From [Clostridium] citroniae WAL-17108 (GTDB lineage Bacteria > Bacillota > Clostridia > Lachnospirales > Lachnospiraceae), in NCBI RefSeq assembly GCF_000233455.1, contig NZ_JH376431.1:79224-143223 (forward strand): DNA of 64,000 nucleotides, read 5' to 3'. Positions 40,318 through 48,773 of this stretch are shown piece after piece. Under the pieces are notes generated by a model. The model was not told the origin of the DNA and did not search any database. It worked only from the letters and a program-made list of their open reading frames with translations. Both the position numbers and the translations under genes were made by a program. Numbering within the stretch: the first letter of the stretch is position 1; each line of letters begins with the position of its first letter.

Positions 40318-42375
40318 TTACGGCAGCGCATACCAGAAGGAGGTCTTACCGTCCTTTTTTGCACGTTCACGCAGTTCCCTGCGCTGGCCTTCTGTCAGTT
40401 GATTGGCCACAGCATATAAGTATTCCATGCGGTCATCCTCATACGCCCTTAGTGCGATCGCTTCTGCCTGCTCTGAAGTCAGCCCCACACATGACAAATA
40501 GAAGATTTCCATATTGTTTCCATTATAGGCATCCATGGCATACTCTCCCAAAATGGAATGGGGAAGTTCACCGGCGGCTATGGAGAAGAACTCCGCCTTA
40601 TTATCCTGCGCAGCCCTCTTTGCAACAGCCGCTATCACATCCCGGGAAATCTGTGCATCATTTCCCAAGGTTGAAGCAAAATACTCCACCCGGTCATCTG
40701 CATAAGACTGTTCTATGATGGATTCACATGTCTCCCTGCCGGCGCTTTTTAAAACCGCCATGTAATACGTGATATTGTCAGCCTTGTAAAACTTCTGTGC
40801 CAGCTGGTCCGCCGTTTCCCCAAAGGGCCCGTCTACTCCCAGAACCACCACTTCACCGGGCTTCATATCCCCCGTGTCCTTGGTATCCCTCAAAGCTGCC
40901 CTGATCGCATTCACCACAGGGGCATGGTCTGCGTAGGAGGCTGCTTTCTGAACAAAGCAGACCGTCTTTCCATCTATCTGGCGGACCGTATCATACTTGG
41001 ATGCGTCCACATTCCATGCCAGCCCCATAATATAGCCTTCCTTCCACACCAGCATTGAATGGAACCTTGTCTGGCCCGGGCGCCGTATGATATCTTCGCT
41101 GTTCCAGCTTATTTTGTCTTCTGAAGGATCTGTTTTTTGGCTTTCTTCCACTGTCCCTGCAAGTTTTAAAAGTCTTTTTTCTTCCATTAAGCCGGAATTT
41201 AAGGTAACAGATCTTGCAGCAGCCCATATGCCGGCCGGCCGTATGCGATCCGCAGATCCCCCGCCAGCAGCCATGTTCTGTCCGGCAGGTGCAAACCCGC
41301 ACAAGATCCCTCCGCCTGCAAGTATGGCTGTCAGTGCCAGCGATGCATACAGATGTCTTTTTCTCCTTTTTGATCGATCCATGATATCCCCCAGCCTTTC
41401 CTTCATCCATTTTGCGTTTTCACCCAGGGACAGGGTCATTACAGGCCTGTCTGCCGTCCCGGCATACATCATGCTCCGGCCTAAGGTGTCCAGCAGCACG
41501 CTTCCGTAAATGCGCCGCTGCCCATCCCCCAGAACCCGGACCACCGCCTCATCACAGGCCAGTTCACATGCCCGGGCCGTCTCCCGGCGCAGTACATACA
41601 CCATGGGATTAAACCAGTGGATACACACTGCCAGTTCAACTGCCCATTTATAGAGGGCATCCCTCTGGCGCACATGTCTGAGTTCGTGAAGGAATACATA
41701 ATATGCCTGATCCTCCGGAAAATCCGCCGGGATCACCACCAACGGGCGCATGATCCCCACTGCCATGGGAGACGGCAGCCCCCGGCCGGCAAGCAGCTTA
41801 GGCTTGTGATCCATTCCCAAGTCACGGCATGCATGCTCAAATGCTTCCTTGAATCTGTCCGCCGGTTCCGCCTTCGCCCCAAGGTATCTCACGGCCCGTG
41901 AATACCCCAGTATTTTCCTGGCCAATGATCCGAGACCCACAATGATCCAAAGTGCAGCGAAAAGCAGCTGATAGCCCATGACCGGTCCTGCTGTGATCGC
42001 TGCGCCTCCGGTTCCATTCCATGCCGGGATTACCGCAGTGCCGTTTCCACCGGCTTGTACCGCATCTCCTCCCGTTTCACCTAAAGGATCCTCCCCATAA
42101 TGGTTCCAAATCTCACTGCCGCCAGCCGTCTCCTGCCCTTCACCCCAGGGCGCGCTTATCTCTTTTAAGTTAACGGACGGTTCAAACACCTGCCTCATAA
42201 GATTCACAGGTCCGGCCACGGGCAGCATAAAGCGCAGAACCGCCAAAAACCACACGTAATACTGCCACCTGCGGCCCAGCTGTTTTCCAAAAATCCTGGT
42301 GGCTGCCAGAAGGATAAGCGTCAGCAGGGCTCCCGAAAGGGACAGTGACAGAACTGCTTTTATCCATGGATTCAT
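40318..42375 (-). CDS. BlaR1/MecR1-type M56 metalloprotease sensor
   Basis: 685-residue membrane sensor-protease. Helices at about 5-27, 37-60, 132-152 and one near 345-363 frame a cytosolic gluzincin domain with the zinc motif HELRH (230-234) and downstream Glu in ELACDEAV. In BlaR1 the outer domain is a penicillin-binding fold; here it is not. Residues about 370-685 show no SxxK/KTG motifs and end in about five repeats of roughly 30 residues with an acidic-EYF core (SYADDRVEYFAS, AYNGNNMEIFYLS, AYEDDRMEYLYAV). It overlaps the BlaI-type repressor gene by four bases and should cleave that repressor when its signal is sensed. Confidence 0.85.
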   Translation of the reverse strand: MNPWIKAVLSLSLSGALLTLILLAATRIFGKQLGRRWQYYVWFLAVLRFMLPVAGPVNLMRQVFEPSVNLKEISAPWGEGQETAGGSEIWNHYGEDPLGETGGDAVQAGGNGTAVIPAWNGTGGAAITAGPVMGYQLLFAALWIIVGLGSLARKILGYSRAVRYLGAKAEPADRFKEAFEHACRDLGMDHKPKLLAGRGLPSPMAVGIMRPLVVIPADFPEDQAYYVFLHELRHVRQRDALYKWAVELAVCIHWFNPMVYVLRRETARACELACDEAVVRVLGDGQRRIYGSVLLDTLGRSMMYAGTADRPVMTLSLGENAKWMKERLGDIMDRSKRRKRHLYASLALTAILAGGGILCGFAPAGQNMAAGGGSADRIRPAGIWAAARSVTLNSGLMEEKRLLKLAGTVEESQKTDPSEDKISWNSEDIIRRPGQTRFHSMLVWKEGYIMGLAWNVDASKYDTVRQIDGKTVCFVQKAASYADHAPVVNAIRAALRDTKDTGDMKPGEVVVLGVDGPFGETADQLAQKFYKADNITYYMAVLKSAGRETCESIIEQSYADDRVEYFASTLGNDAQISRDVIAAVAKRAAQDNKAEFFSIAAGELPHSILGEYAMDAYNGNNMEIFYLSCVGLTSEQAEAIALRAYEDDRMEYLYAVANQLTEGQRRELRERAKKDGKTSFWYALP

Positions 42376-42758
42376 GTTCCCTCTCCCTCCTTTTCCCAGA
42401 ATGCCTTCAGCTCATCATAGTCCTCTTTTGTCAGGTAATCCTGCTTTACAAGGGCAGAGATCAGATGCCTGGTATCTCCGCCAAACACCCGCTCCACCAG
42501 AATACACGCCTGCTTCTGTTGATATTCCTCCCTTGTAACCCGGGCAGTATATTCGTTGAGCCTGCCCCGCTTACATACGGTGATCATCCCCCGCTCAGCC
42601 AGCCGTGAAAGCAGGGTCAACACCGTATTCGGCTTCCATTCCCTTCCCCTGTCCTCCAGTTCCTCGCTCAGTTCACCGAACATGATGGTTCCGCCCTTAT
42701 CCCATATGACCTGCATAACCTCCAACTGTGTATCCGGCAGTGATGTTCCCTTTTCCAT
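42372..42758 (-). CDS. BlaI/MecI/CopY family repressor
   Basis: 128-residue winged-helix repressor that is inactivated by proteolysis in this family. DNA-binding part: LPDTQLEVMQVIWDKGG and WKPNTVLTLLSRLAERGM; the C-terminal helix pair gives the dimer. ATG at 42758 follows AAGGAG by 8 bases. Two dyad operators (42775-42791 and 42806-42826) surround its promoter, so it represses its own operon with the M56 sensor gene. No beta-lactamase or PBP gene is adjacent, so the wider target set is unknown. Confidence 0.93.
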   Translation of the reverse strand: MEKGTSLPDTQLEVMQVIWDKGGTIMFGELSEELEDRGREWKPNTVLTLLSRLAERGMITVCKRGRLNEYTARVTREEYQQKQACILVERVFGGDTRHLISALVKQDYLTKEDYDELKAFWEKEGEGT

Positions 42759-42774
42759 AACCCCAGCTCCTTTC

Positions 42775-42791
42775 ACCTACAATTTGTAGGT
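42775..42791 (-). promoter_or_regulatory. BlaI-type operator 1
   Basis: Perfect palindrome ACCTACAATTTGTAGGT, containing the TACA/TGTA core bound by BlaI/MecI proteins. It lies between the transcription start and the ribosome site. Confidence 0.85.
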
Positions 42792-42800
42792 ACTAATCTC

Positions 42801-42829
42801 AGTGTACACCTACTTTTTGTAGGTGTCAA
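42801..42829 (-). promoter_or_regulatory. Promoter of the BlaI/M56 operon with operator 2
   Basis: Minus-strand -35 TTGACA (42824-42829), 17 bases, -10 TACACT (42801-42806). Operator 2, ACACCTAC/GTAGGTGT (42806-42826), covers the whole spacer. Confidence 0.85.
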
Positions 42830-42844
42830 GGATAATCTGGCTTT

Positions 42845-42909
42845 TACAAAAGAAGACAACTGAGCCAGCACAGGCTTTATGTTTCCAATACCTGGTCTGC
42901 TCAGCTGTC
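42845..42909 (-). terminator. Probable terminator of the glycerol/dihydroxyacetone operon
   Basis: GACAACTGAGC (42855-42865) pairs with GCTCAGCTGTC (42899-42909), an 11-bp stem with one G-U pair and an inner CAGG/CCTG helix, followed on the minus strand by TTCTTTTGT. The interrupted T-run makes it a moderate call. Confidence 0.6.
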
Positions 42910-42967
42910 TCCTTTGATCCTCTCATCCCCAAGGGGCTTTCCTCAACAGGGTTCCGACACATAACCA

Positions 42968-43348
42968 TCAGAACTTTCTGGAAGTCCCAACTCCTGCCAG
43001 AGCCTTTTTAATAGCTTCAAAACTCATACCGCCCACAGAATTAATGGTGGCAACCACAGCGCCCTCCACCAGAGGACAGTCTACCATTTCCACCTTTTTG
43101 CCTTCATAGGTTTCTATTACCATTTCCGTTGTCATCACAGCGCTTCCCATGTCCATCAGCACCAGAACGCCGTCATCTGAATAGACGGATTCAATGGCTG
43201 CCTGGATCTTCTCAAAGCTGGTGCCGAATCCTCCATCGTCCATGCCTCCCGCCTGGGCGATCTTCGCGCTTGGGGCCATGATGGATGTCAGTTCCACCAC
43301 ACTCTTGGCCAGATTCTCACTGTGGGACACGATCACAAAACCTACCAT
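42968..43348 (-). CDS. dhaM: Dihydroxyacetone kinase phosphotransfer subunit DhaM
   Basis: EIIA(Man)-like protein of 126 residues that receives phosphate from HPr at His9 (VIVSHSENLA) and passes it to the ADP bound on DhaL. It matches the short single-domain DhaM of Gram-positive bacteria; the HPr and enzyme I-like domains of E. coli DhaM are absent, so the separate HPr (19070-19336) must donate. Typical motif VLVLMDMGSAVMTTEM near residue 62. ATG at 43348 follows AAAGGAG. Last gene of the operon. Confidence 0.93.
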   Translation of the reverse strand: MVGFVIVSHSENLAKSVVELTSIMAPSAKIAQAGGMDDGGFGTSFEKIQAAIESVYSDDGVLVLMDMGSAVMTTEMVIETYEGKKVEMVDCPLVEGAVVATINSVGGMSFEAIKKALAGVGTSRKF

Positions 43349-43476
43349 ATATCAACCTGCTCCTTTCAAAGGGATATTATTTTGTTCCAACTACTCCCCG
43401 GCTACTTATACCAGGCACACGCCATGACCCGCATGGCATAATCTATCCATCTGTGCGCCTTAAGCAGTCCGCCTCA

Positions 43477-44103
43477 TCATCCAACAAGCCGGGCAATGGT
43501 CTCCAGCATATAGGAATAGGAGGTTGCACCTGGATCCTGATGTCCCAGCCCACGTTCGCCCACATAACTTGCCCGTCCCTTGGTGGCAACCAGATCCTTG
43601 GTGTGCTCAGCGCCGGCCCAGGCTGCTCTCACACCCTCCCCCAGCACTTCCGCCGTACTTTTTCCTTCACCGGCAGCCGTCTCCATAGCTGTAAGGGACG
43701 GTACCATGGCATCCAGCATGGTGGCTTCCTCCACCGTGGCATGGCCTCTTTGCATCACGCCCTCCACTGCCGCCTTCATCATAGCCAGAAAATCAGTTAT
43801 ATCCATCTCATTCTTCCCGGCCAGAACCATTCCTGCCTTCATATAGGCTGTTCCGTATAAAGGCCCCGAAGCTCCGCCCACTGTGGAGACAAGCGTCATT
43901 CCCACCATCTTTAAAATGGTGCCGATATCCTTGCCCTCCAGGGAATCCAGTTTGCCTTCCACCGCCCCAAAACCGCGCGCCAGGTTAATCCCATGGTCGC
44001 TGTCGCCGATCGGCTGGTCCAGCTCTGTAAGATATTCCTTTTCTTCTTCCATCTTAAGACCAATTGCCCTGATGATCTCTAAAACTTTGCTGCTGTCTGC
44101 CAT
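43477..44103 (-). CDS. dhaL: Dihydroxyacetone kinase subunit DhaL
   Basis: ADP-binding subunit of PTS-dependent dihydroxyacetone kinase; its bound ADP is rephosphorylated by DhaM and phosphorylates dihydroxyacetone held on DhaK. 208 residues, all-helical. Mg-ADP site: DQPIGDSDHGINLARGF (aspartate cluster, about residues 25-41); GGASGPLYGTAY near residue 76 and ATKGRASYVGERGLGHQDPG near residue 170. ATG follows GAGGTGG. A strong hairpin lies between dhaK and this gene. Confidence 0.95.
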   Translation of the reverse strand: MADSSKVLEIIRAIGLKMEEEKEYLTELDQPIGDSDHGINLARGFGAVEGKLDSLEGKDIGTILKMVGMTLVSTVGGASGPLYGTAYMKAGMVLAGKNEMDITDFLAMMKAAVEGVMQRGHATVEEATMLDAMVPSLTAMETAAGEGKSTAEVLGEGVRAAWAGAEHTKDLVATKGRASYVGERGLGHQDPGATSYSYMLETIARLVG

Positions 44104-44190
44104 GATATTCCACCTCTCTGTTTATTTCAAACCGCATAGCCGTTCCAATCCAAATCCTTCAGCTGCGGCAATTTACAAACATGCTTTAAA

Positions 44191-44215
44191 ATCCCCGCCC
44201 ATAACAGGCGGGGAT
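44191..44215 (-). terminator. Internal hairpin between dhaK and dhaL
   Basis: ATCCCCGCC (44191-44199) and GGCGGGGAT (44207-44215) form a 9-bp stem with a 7-base loop, followed on the minus strand by TTTTAAAG. The short T-run suggests partial termination or mRNA stabilisation rather than a full stop. Confidence 0.6.
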
Positions 44216-44226
44216 ATACGATATCT

Positions 44227-45213
44227 CTATCTCCATGCCGGTGTGTCTGCCGGTGCGTCCAACAGCTCCTTTAATTCATTGTCCAGACGCAGAAGGGAAA
44301 TGGAAAAGCCCTGCATCTCAATGGAGGTCATATACTCTCCCACCATTGTCTTATAGACTTTGATCCCTTTTTCAGCCAGCACATCCGCTACCCTGTTATT
44401 AATGATAAACAGCTCCATGAGAGGAGTGGCTCCTGCGCCATTGATCATCACCGCAACCTCAGAACCCGTATAATCCAGATCAGCCAGGATCTGAGCCAGC
44501 AGCAGATCCACTGTCTCATCCGCCGTTTTCATCGGCTCCCGGTGGGTTCCCGGCTCACCGTGTATGCCAATGCCCACCTCCATCTCATCCTCTGCCAGTT
44601 CAAATCCCGGCTTGCCTGCTGCCGGAACAGTACAGGGACCGGCAGCCGCGCCCATGGTCCTTACATTGTCGATCACCTTCTGGGCAACTGCCCGGACCTC
44701 ATCCAGGGTTCCGCCTGCCTCAGCCAGGGCTCCTGCAATCTTATGTACGAAAATGGTTCCGGCCACCCCTCTGCGCCCTATGGTGTAAAGACTATCCTTT
44801 ACCGCAACATCATCATTTGTAACCACATGTTTTACTGTGATGCCTTCCATCTCGGCCATCTCAGCAGCCATCTCAAAGTTCATCACATCCCCTGTGTAGT
44901 TCTTTACCACCATCAGCACGCCTGCGTCAGTGGCAACCGCCTTGATGCCTTCGTAGATCTGATCCGGTGTGGGTGATGTGAACACCGCTCCTGCTACGGC
45001 CCCATCCAGCATTCCGGTTCCCACAAATCCGCCGTGCGCCGGCTCATGGCCGCTGCCTCCGCCGCTGATCAGTGCAACCCTGCCCTCCTTTTTATGAGCG
45101 CGCACCACAACGTTGCCGCAATCCAGCTTTCTCAGATACTGCGGATACGCCTTAACCATGCCCTGGATCATCTGTTCCTCTACCAGCCCTACGTCATTAA
45201 TAAATTTCTTCAT
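44227..45213 (-). CDS. dhaK: Dihydroxyacetone kinase subunit DhaK
   Basis: Dihydroxyacetone-binding subunit, 328 residues. GGGSGHEPAHGGFVG near residue 50 carries the catalytic-site histidine, DVMNFEMAAEMAE follows the conserved Asp region near residue 110, and GIHGEPGTHRE near residue 215 carries the histidine that binds dihydroxyacetone covalently. ATG at 45213 follows AAGGGGG by 10 bases; the open frame upstream is not part of the family. Product dihydroxyacetone phosphate also comes from the GlpK/GlpA route of the same operon. Confidence 0.95.
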   Translation of the reverse strand: MKKFINDVGLVEEQMIQGMVKAYPQYLRKLDCGNVVVRAHKKEGRVALISGGGSGHEPAHGGFVGTGMLDGAVAGAVFTSPTPDQIYEGIKAVATDAGVLMVVKNYTGDVMNFEMAAEMAEMEGITVKHVVTNDDVAVKDSLYTIGRRGVAGTIFVHKIAGALAEAGGTLDEVRAVAQKVIDNVRTMGAAAGPCTVPAAGKPGFELAEDEMEVGIGIHGEPGTHREPMKTADETVDLLLAQILADLDYTGSEVAVMINGAGATPLMELFIINNRVADVLAEKGIKVYKTMVGEYMTSIEMQGFSISLLRLDNELKELLDAPADTPAWR

Positions 45214-45284
45214 ATTGCGAAAACCCCCTTTTGTTATTTTCAGTCCGGCAAATACCCTTGCAAACACTCATACTACTGCACAAA

Positions 45285-45310
45285 GCAGGGGCTCCCCCCG
45301 GAGCCTCTGC
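45285..45310 (-). promoter_or_regulatory. Intercistronic hairpin before dhaK
   Basis: An 11-bp stem, 45285-45295 with 45300-45310 and a CCCC loop (one G-U pair). Only TTTG follows, so it is more likely an mRNA processing or stability element between the cysteine-repeat gene and dhaK. Confidence 0.5.
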
Positions 45311-45331
45311 CTGTTGTCCCTGTTCCCGTAC

Positions 45332-45526
45332 CTATTCGCCTAAACAGTTCATGTCGTTAAGGCCGCATGTCTTGTCCTCATCATCACCAACGCAGTTCAT
45401 GTCATTGAGGCCGCATGTCTTATCTTCCTCATCCGCAACACAGTTCATATCATTGAGACCGCATGTTTTATCCTCTTCTTCCGTCATGCCGTTCATATTG
45501 TTGATATCAAGCTGCTTTTTCTCCAT
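45332..45526 (-). CDS. Cysteine-repeat peptide of unknown function
   Basis: 64-residue peptide starting at the ATG at 45526, which has an excellent AAAGGAGG site six bases upstream. After MEKKQLDINNMNGMTEEE come three copies of a 16-residue unit opening DKTCGLNDMNC and ending in acidic residues; the N-terminal INNMNG looks like a decayed fourth copy. Six cysteines are spaced C-x6-C-x8-C-x6-C-x8-C-x6-C. Over the 11-residue core the three units differ at several codons, all silent, so the peptide itself is under selection. No signal peptide or membrane helix. It lies between DUF1667 and dhaK in the glycerol operon. It could be a metal or cluster carrier, a redox buffer, or a multicore modified-peptide precursor; no maturation enzyme is adjacent. 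Confidence 0.85.
   Translation of the reverse strand: MEKKQLDINNMNGMTEEEDKTCGLNDMNCVADEEDKTCGLNDMNCVGDDEDKTCGLNDMNCLGE
45335..45472 (-). repeat. 48-bp in-frame tandem repeat, three units
   Basis: Units at 45425-45472, 45377-45424 and 45335-45376 (last one six bases short before the stop), with a degenerate unit at 45473-45520. They encode the DKTCGLNDMNC repeats. Confidence 0.9.
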
Positions 45527-45694
45527 GTAAAGTCCTCCTTTACTCAAGGCCGCCTATTACGGCTTATTCTCAGTTACTTCCCGGGAGCATGCCCGGATAC
45601 GGACCATTCATAGGCACAAACCGCCCACGAAAAGGCCCTTCCTTAAACCACAGGAAGCCGGCATCCGCCTAAAGGGCGGCTGCCGACTGTCTGC

Positions 45695-46051
45695 TCACGC
45701 ATCCCTGGTAGCTACAATGTCCACTCCCGTATCAGCCACATTGGCTACGATCACATCACCAATATGCACAGGTGCCTTTACGGTTACTCCCTTTAACGCC
45801 TTCACGCACTGGAAGATCTTCTCCTTCGGTATATCCTCTTTTGTCTTAACGGAAACCCTTGCCACCTTTCCACCCTCCACATCCACTGTGGATGTGACGA
45901 TCCTGGTGGGATTGGTAACCTCCTTCCTGGCATATACCTCCCCACGCCTGCAGGTATGCCCTGTAATGCTGAGGATCTCTCCGCCTTCCAGTTCCACGGT
46001 CAGAGGACAGCCCATGGGACAGCCAATACAGATAAGTTCTCTCTTTTCCAT
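45695..46051 (-). CDS. DUF1667 domain protein
   Basis: 118-residue protein with an N-terminal cysteine motif CIGCPMGCPLTV and a further Cys in GHTCRRGE, consistent with a metal or iron-sulfur site. DUF1667 genes regularly follow glpA/glpB-like flavoproteins in Firmicutes and may take the place of GlpC as an electron-transfer subunit; that role is inferred. ATG at 46051 follows GAGGAGG and is three bases after the stop of the preceding flavoprotein gene. The 168 bases down to the cysteine-repeat gene hold no other gene. Confidence 0.9.
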   Translation of the reverse strand: MEKRELICIGCPMGCPLTVELEGGEILSITGHTCRRGEVYARKEVTNPTRIVTSTVDVEGGKVARVSVKTKEDIPKEKIFQCVKALKGVTVKAPVHIGDVIVANVADTGVDIVATRDA

Positions 46052-46054
46052 GGT

Positions 46055-47320
46055 CTATGCCTCCTCTACCTTTATTGTAATGGTCTTAAGTTCCGGATGC
46101 AATAGTAATTTCTCTTTTTCCAGTTTAATCTCCTCCATCTCACCGGGAGCCATAACCGGACGTTTTCTGTGCATCACCTGTTCATCATCAAAATATACTC
46201 CGATATAGCAGTTCTTATAAACATTCCCCACACGGAACCTGACCACCTGGGTATTCTCCATGCGTTGTGGATTCACGGTACATGGTACGGTATAGCGCAC
46301 GCCGTCCACGGCCTTAAGGTTAATTTCATGGCCCTGGCGGTCCATCTCTCCCTCCATCACATACCTGGCCGCATTCTTTCCCGCTGCCGCCGCTTCCTCG
46401 GACACAAAATCCACCAGATCATGGACATGGAGCACGTTGCCGCAGGCAAAAACGCCTTCCACACTGGTCTCCAGGCTCTCATTTACAATGGGACCGGACG
46501 TGACGCGGTTCATCTCCACCCCCATGGAACCGGAGAGTTCGTTCTCAGGGATCAGTCCCACTGACAGAAGCAGGGTGTCACAGTCGTAATCCTCCTCCGT
46601 TCCCGGAATAGGCTTCCCCTTTTCATCCACAGCTGCCAGGGTGATCCCCGTAAGTCTCTCCTTTCCCCGGATGTCGATCACCGTATGGCTCAGCTTCAGA
46701 GGGATGTCGTAGTCATTGAGACACTGTACGATATTACGCTTCAGGCCGCCGGAATAGGGCATCAGCTCTGCCACCACCTTGACCTTGGCTCCTTCTAAGG
46801 TCATGCGCCTTGCCATGATCAGACCAATGTCGCCGGACCCCAGGATCACCACCTCACGGCCGGGCATAAACCCTTCCATGTTCACCAGGCGCTGCGCCGT
46901 ACCAGCTGAAAAAATGCCTGCAGGGCGGTAGCCCGGAATGTTCAGCGCACCCCTGGAGCGTTCCCTGCATCCCATGGCCAGGATTACGGCTTTGGCCCGG
47001 ATCTCAAACAGCCCCTCTTCTCTGTTCATGGCTGTCACCACCTTGTCACGGCTGATATCCATGACCATGGTGTTTAATTTGTACTCGATCCCCCTGTCAA
47101 ACACCTGTTCCTCATATCGGGCCGCATATTCCGGTCCTGTAAGCTCTTCCTTAAATGTGTGGAGGCCAAACCCATTGTGGATACACTGGTTTAAGATTCC
47201 CCCCAGTTCCCTGTCACGCTCCAGGATCAGGATGCTTTCAATTCCATGATCCCTGGCCGCTACAGCTGCAGCAAGACCCGCAGGACCGCCGCCGATTATA
47301 ACAATATCGTATTCTTTCAT
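46055..47320 (-). CDS. NAD(P)/FAD-dependent oxidoreductase (GlpB-like partner)
   Basis: 421-residue flavoprotein of the pyridine nucleotide-disulfide oxidoreductase type. FAD fold VIIGGGPAGLAAAVAARDHG at residues 6-25; a second nucleotide-binding fold VVILGSGDIGLIMARRM near residue 150; closing FAD segment GVFACGNVLHVHD near residue 295. There is no redox-active CxxC, as in other operon-encoded partners of GlpA-like dehydrogenases. ATG at 47320 follows AAGGGGG; the gene lies 13 bases after the GlpA-like gene. Likely passes electrons between glycerol-3-phosphate oxidation and a pyridine nucleotide. Confidence 0.88.
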   Translation of the reverse strand: MKEYDIVIIGGGPAGLAAAVAARDHGIESILILERDRELGGILNQCIHNGFGLHTFKEELTGPEYAARYEEQVFDRGIEYKLNTMVMDISRDKVVTAMNREEGLFEIRAKAVILAMGCRERSRGALNIPGYRPAGIFSAGTAQRLVNMEGFMPGREVVILGSGDIGLIMARRMTLEGAKVKVVAELMPYSGGLKRNIVQCLNDYDIPLKLSHTVIDIRGKERLTGITLAAVDEKGKPIPGTEEDYDCDTLLLSVGLIPENELSGSMGVEMNRVTSGPIVNESLETSVEGVFACGNVLHVHDLVDFVSEEAAAAGKNAARYVMEGEMDRQGHEINLKAVDGVRYTVPCTVNPQRMENTQVVRFRVGNVYKNCYIGVYFDDEQVMHRKRPVMAPGEMEEIKLEKEKLLLHPELKTITIKVEEA

Positions 47321-47333
47321 CCTAAGCGCCCCC

Positions 47334-48773
47334 TTATATCCTGTCCTTATTGAATCCCACTACCAGTTGCGATCTGCCGCCTGTCTTGGTGATCTCCGTC
47401 ATAGGGATCCCCAATTCGCGGTGAAGCAGTTCCATGGATCTGGGTGTACAGAAACCGGCCTGACACCGCCCCATTCCTGCCCTGGTCCTGCGCTTGATAC
47501 CGTCCAGGGACCGGGCCCCAAGAGGCCTGTGGATGGCATCCAGTATCTCGCCTTCCGTAACCATCTCACAGCGGCAGATAATATTGCCGTATGCCGGATC
47601 CTTCCTGATCAGTTCCGCCCGCTCCTCCTTGGTCAGGGTATCCGGGTCCAGGATTCCCTGACGGGTCCCCACAAAATCGGGGTTGGGCTCAAGCCCCATC
47701 TTATCCCGCAGTATGCCTGCCACCATCCTGCCAATGGCCGGACAACTGGTAAGCCCCGGAGACTCAATGCCCGCGCAGTCCACAAACCCGGGAGCATCCT
47801 TTAATTCTTCAACAATGAACTCGTGATGATCCTCATGTGCCCTGAGACCTGCAAATGAGGTGATCACCTGCCTCATGGGCAAATCTTTCACATTCATCCC
47901 CGCCTTACTGATAACTTCGTCCAGGCCCTCTCTAGTGGTTGCCGTGGCTTCCTTGTCTTCAATATCGATGGCTGTTGGCCCTACGATCAGATTGCCGTGG
48001 ACCGTAGGAGATACCAGTACACCTTTTCCATACTTTCCAGGCAGTGCAAAGATGGTACGGCTTACATGGTTTCCTGCGCTCTTATCCAACAGACAATAGT
48101 CGCCCCGCCTTGGGGTGATGTGAATCTTTGTTTCGCTGACCATATTATGGAAATGGTCAGCATGAACACCGGCCGCATTGACCACATACCTGGTCTCATA
48201 CACGCCCTGATTGGTATCAATGGCCCAGCCGCCTTCAATTTTCCTGATGGTCTGGACTTCCGTGTTAAACTTAAAGTCAATACCGTTTGTATACGCATTT
48301 TCGGCTAAGGCAATGTTCAGGTTAAAGGGACAAACAATACCCGCAGTGGGAGCATAGAGCACCCCCACAACCTCATCCGCCAGATTCGGCTCCATTTCCC
48401 TGAAACGCGCCTGATCCGTGATCACCTCCAGGTCTCTTACCCCGTTGGCTGTCCCTCTCTCATAGAGAGCCTGAAGATCCGGCAGCTGCTCCTCATCCAC
48501 ACATACCACAAAGGAACCGCACCGGCTGAATGGGAAATCCAGTTCTTTTGAAAGAGCAGGCATCATCTCATTGCCTTCCACGTTCAGTTTTGCCATCAGG
48601 GAACCCTCTGGGGCATCATATCCTGCATGGACAATGGCACTGTTGGCCTTGGAAGTTCCGCAGCACACATCCTCTTCCCGTTCCAGCACGCAGGCATTGA
48701 CCCTGTATCTGGACAGTTCTCTTGCCGATGCGGACCCAGCCACTCCGGCGCCGATAATAATTACGTCATACAT
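47334..48773 (-). CDS. FAD-dependent glycerol-3-phosphate dehydrogenase-like protein (GlpA type)
   Basis: 479-residue flavoprotein of the DAO family that probably oxidises glycerol-3-phosphate to dihydroxyacetone phosphate. FAD fold VIIIGAGVAGSASARELSRY at residues 4-23; SKANSAIVHAGYDAPEGS near residue 43 is typical of the anaerobic GlpA group. A C-terminal BFD-like domain has cysteines in IICRCEMVTEGEI and GMGRCQAGFC for a [2Fe-2S] cluster. ATG at 48773; the frame is open 69 codons further upstream but without similarity. The 229 bases between this gene and glpF hold no gene, only a GGTGTG/CACGCC hairpin. Confidence 0.9.
   Translation of the reverse strand: MYDVIIIGAGVAGSASARELSRYRVNACVLEREEDVCCGTSKANSAIVHAGYDAPEGSLMAKLNVEGNEMMPALSKELDFPFSRCGSFVVCVDEEQLPDLQALYERGTANGVRDLEVITDQARFREMEPNLADEVVGVLYAPTAGIVCPFNLNIALAENAYTNGIDFKFNTEVQTIRKIEGGWAIDTNQGVYETRYVVNAAGVHADHFHNMVSETKIHITPRRGDYCLLDKSAGNHVSRTIFALPGKYGKGVLVSPTVHGNLIVGPTAIDIEDKEATATTREGLDEVISKAGMNVKDLPMRQVITSFAGLRAHEDHHEFIVEELKDAPGFVDCAGIESPGLTSCPAIGRMVAGILRDKMGLEPNPDFVGTRQGILDPDTLTKEERAELIRKDPAYGNIICRCEMVTEGEILDAIHRPLGARSLDGIKRRTRAGMGRCQAGFCTPRSMELLHRELGIPMTEITKTGGRSQLVVGFNKDRI

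Noticed and set aside
45231..45530. 99-codon plus-strand frame with SSPTQF-like repeats, and the idea of a CRISPR array
   Set aside because: The repeat is the complement of the cysteine-repeat gene. Units are contiguous with no spacers, and codon-level silent changes fit the minus frame.
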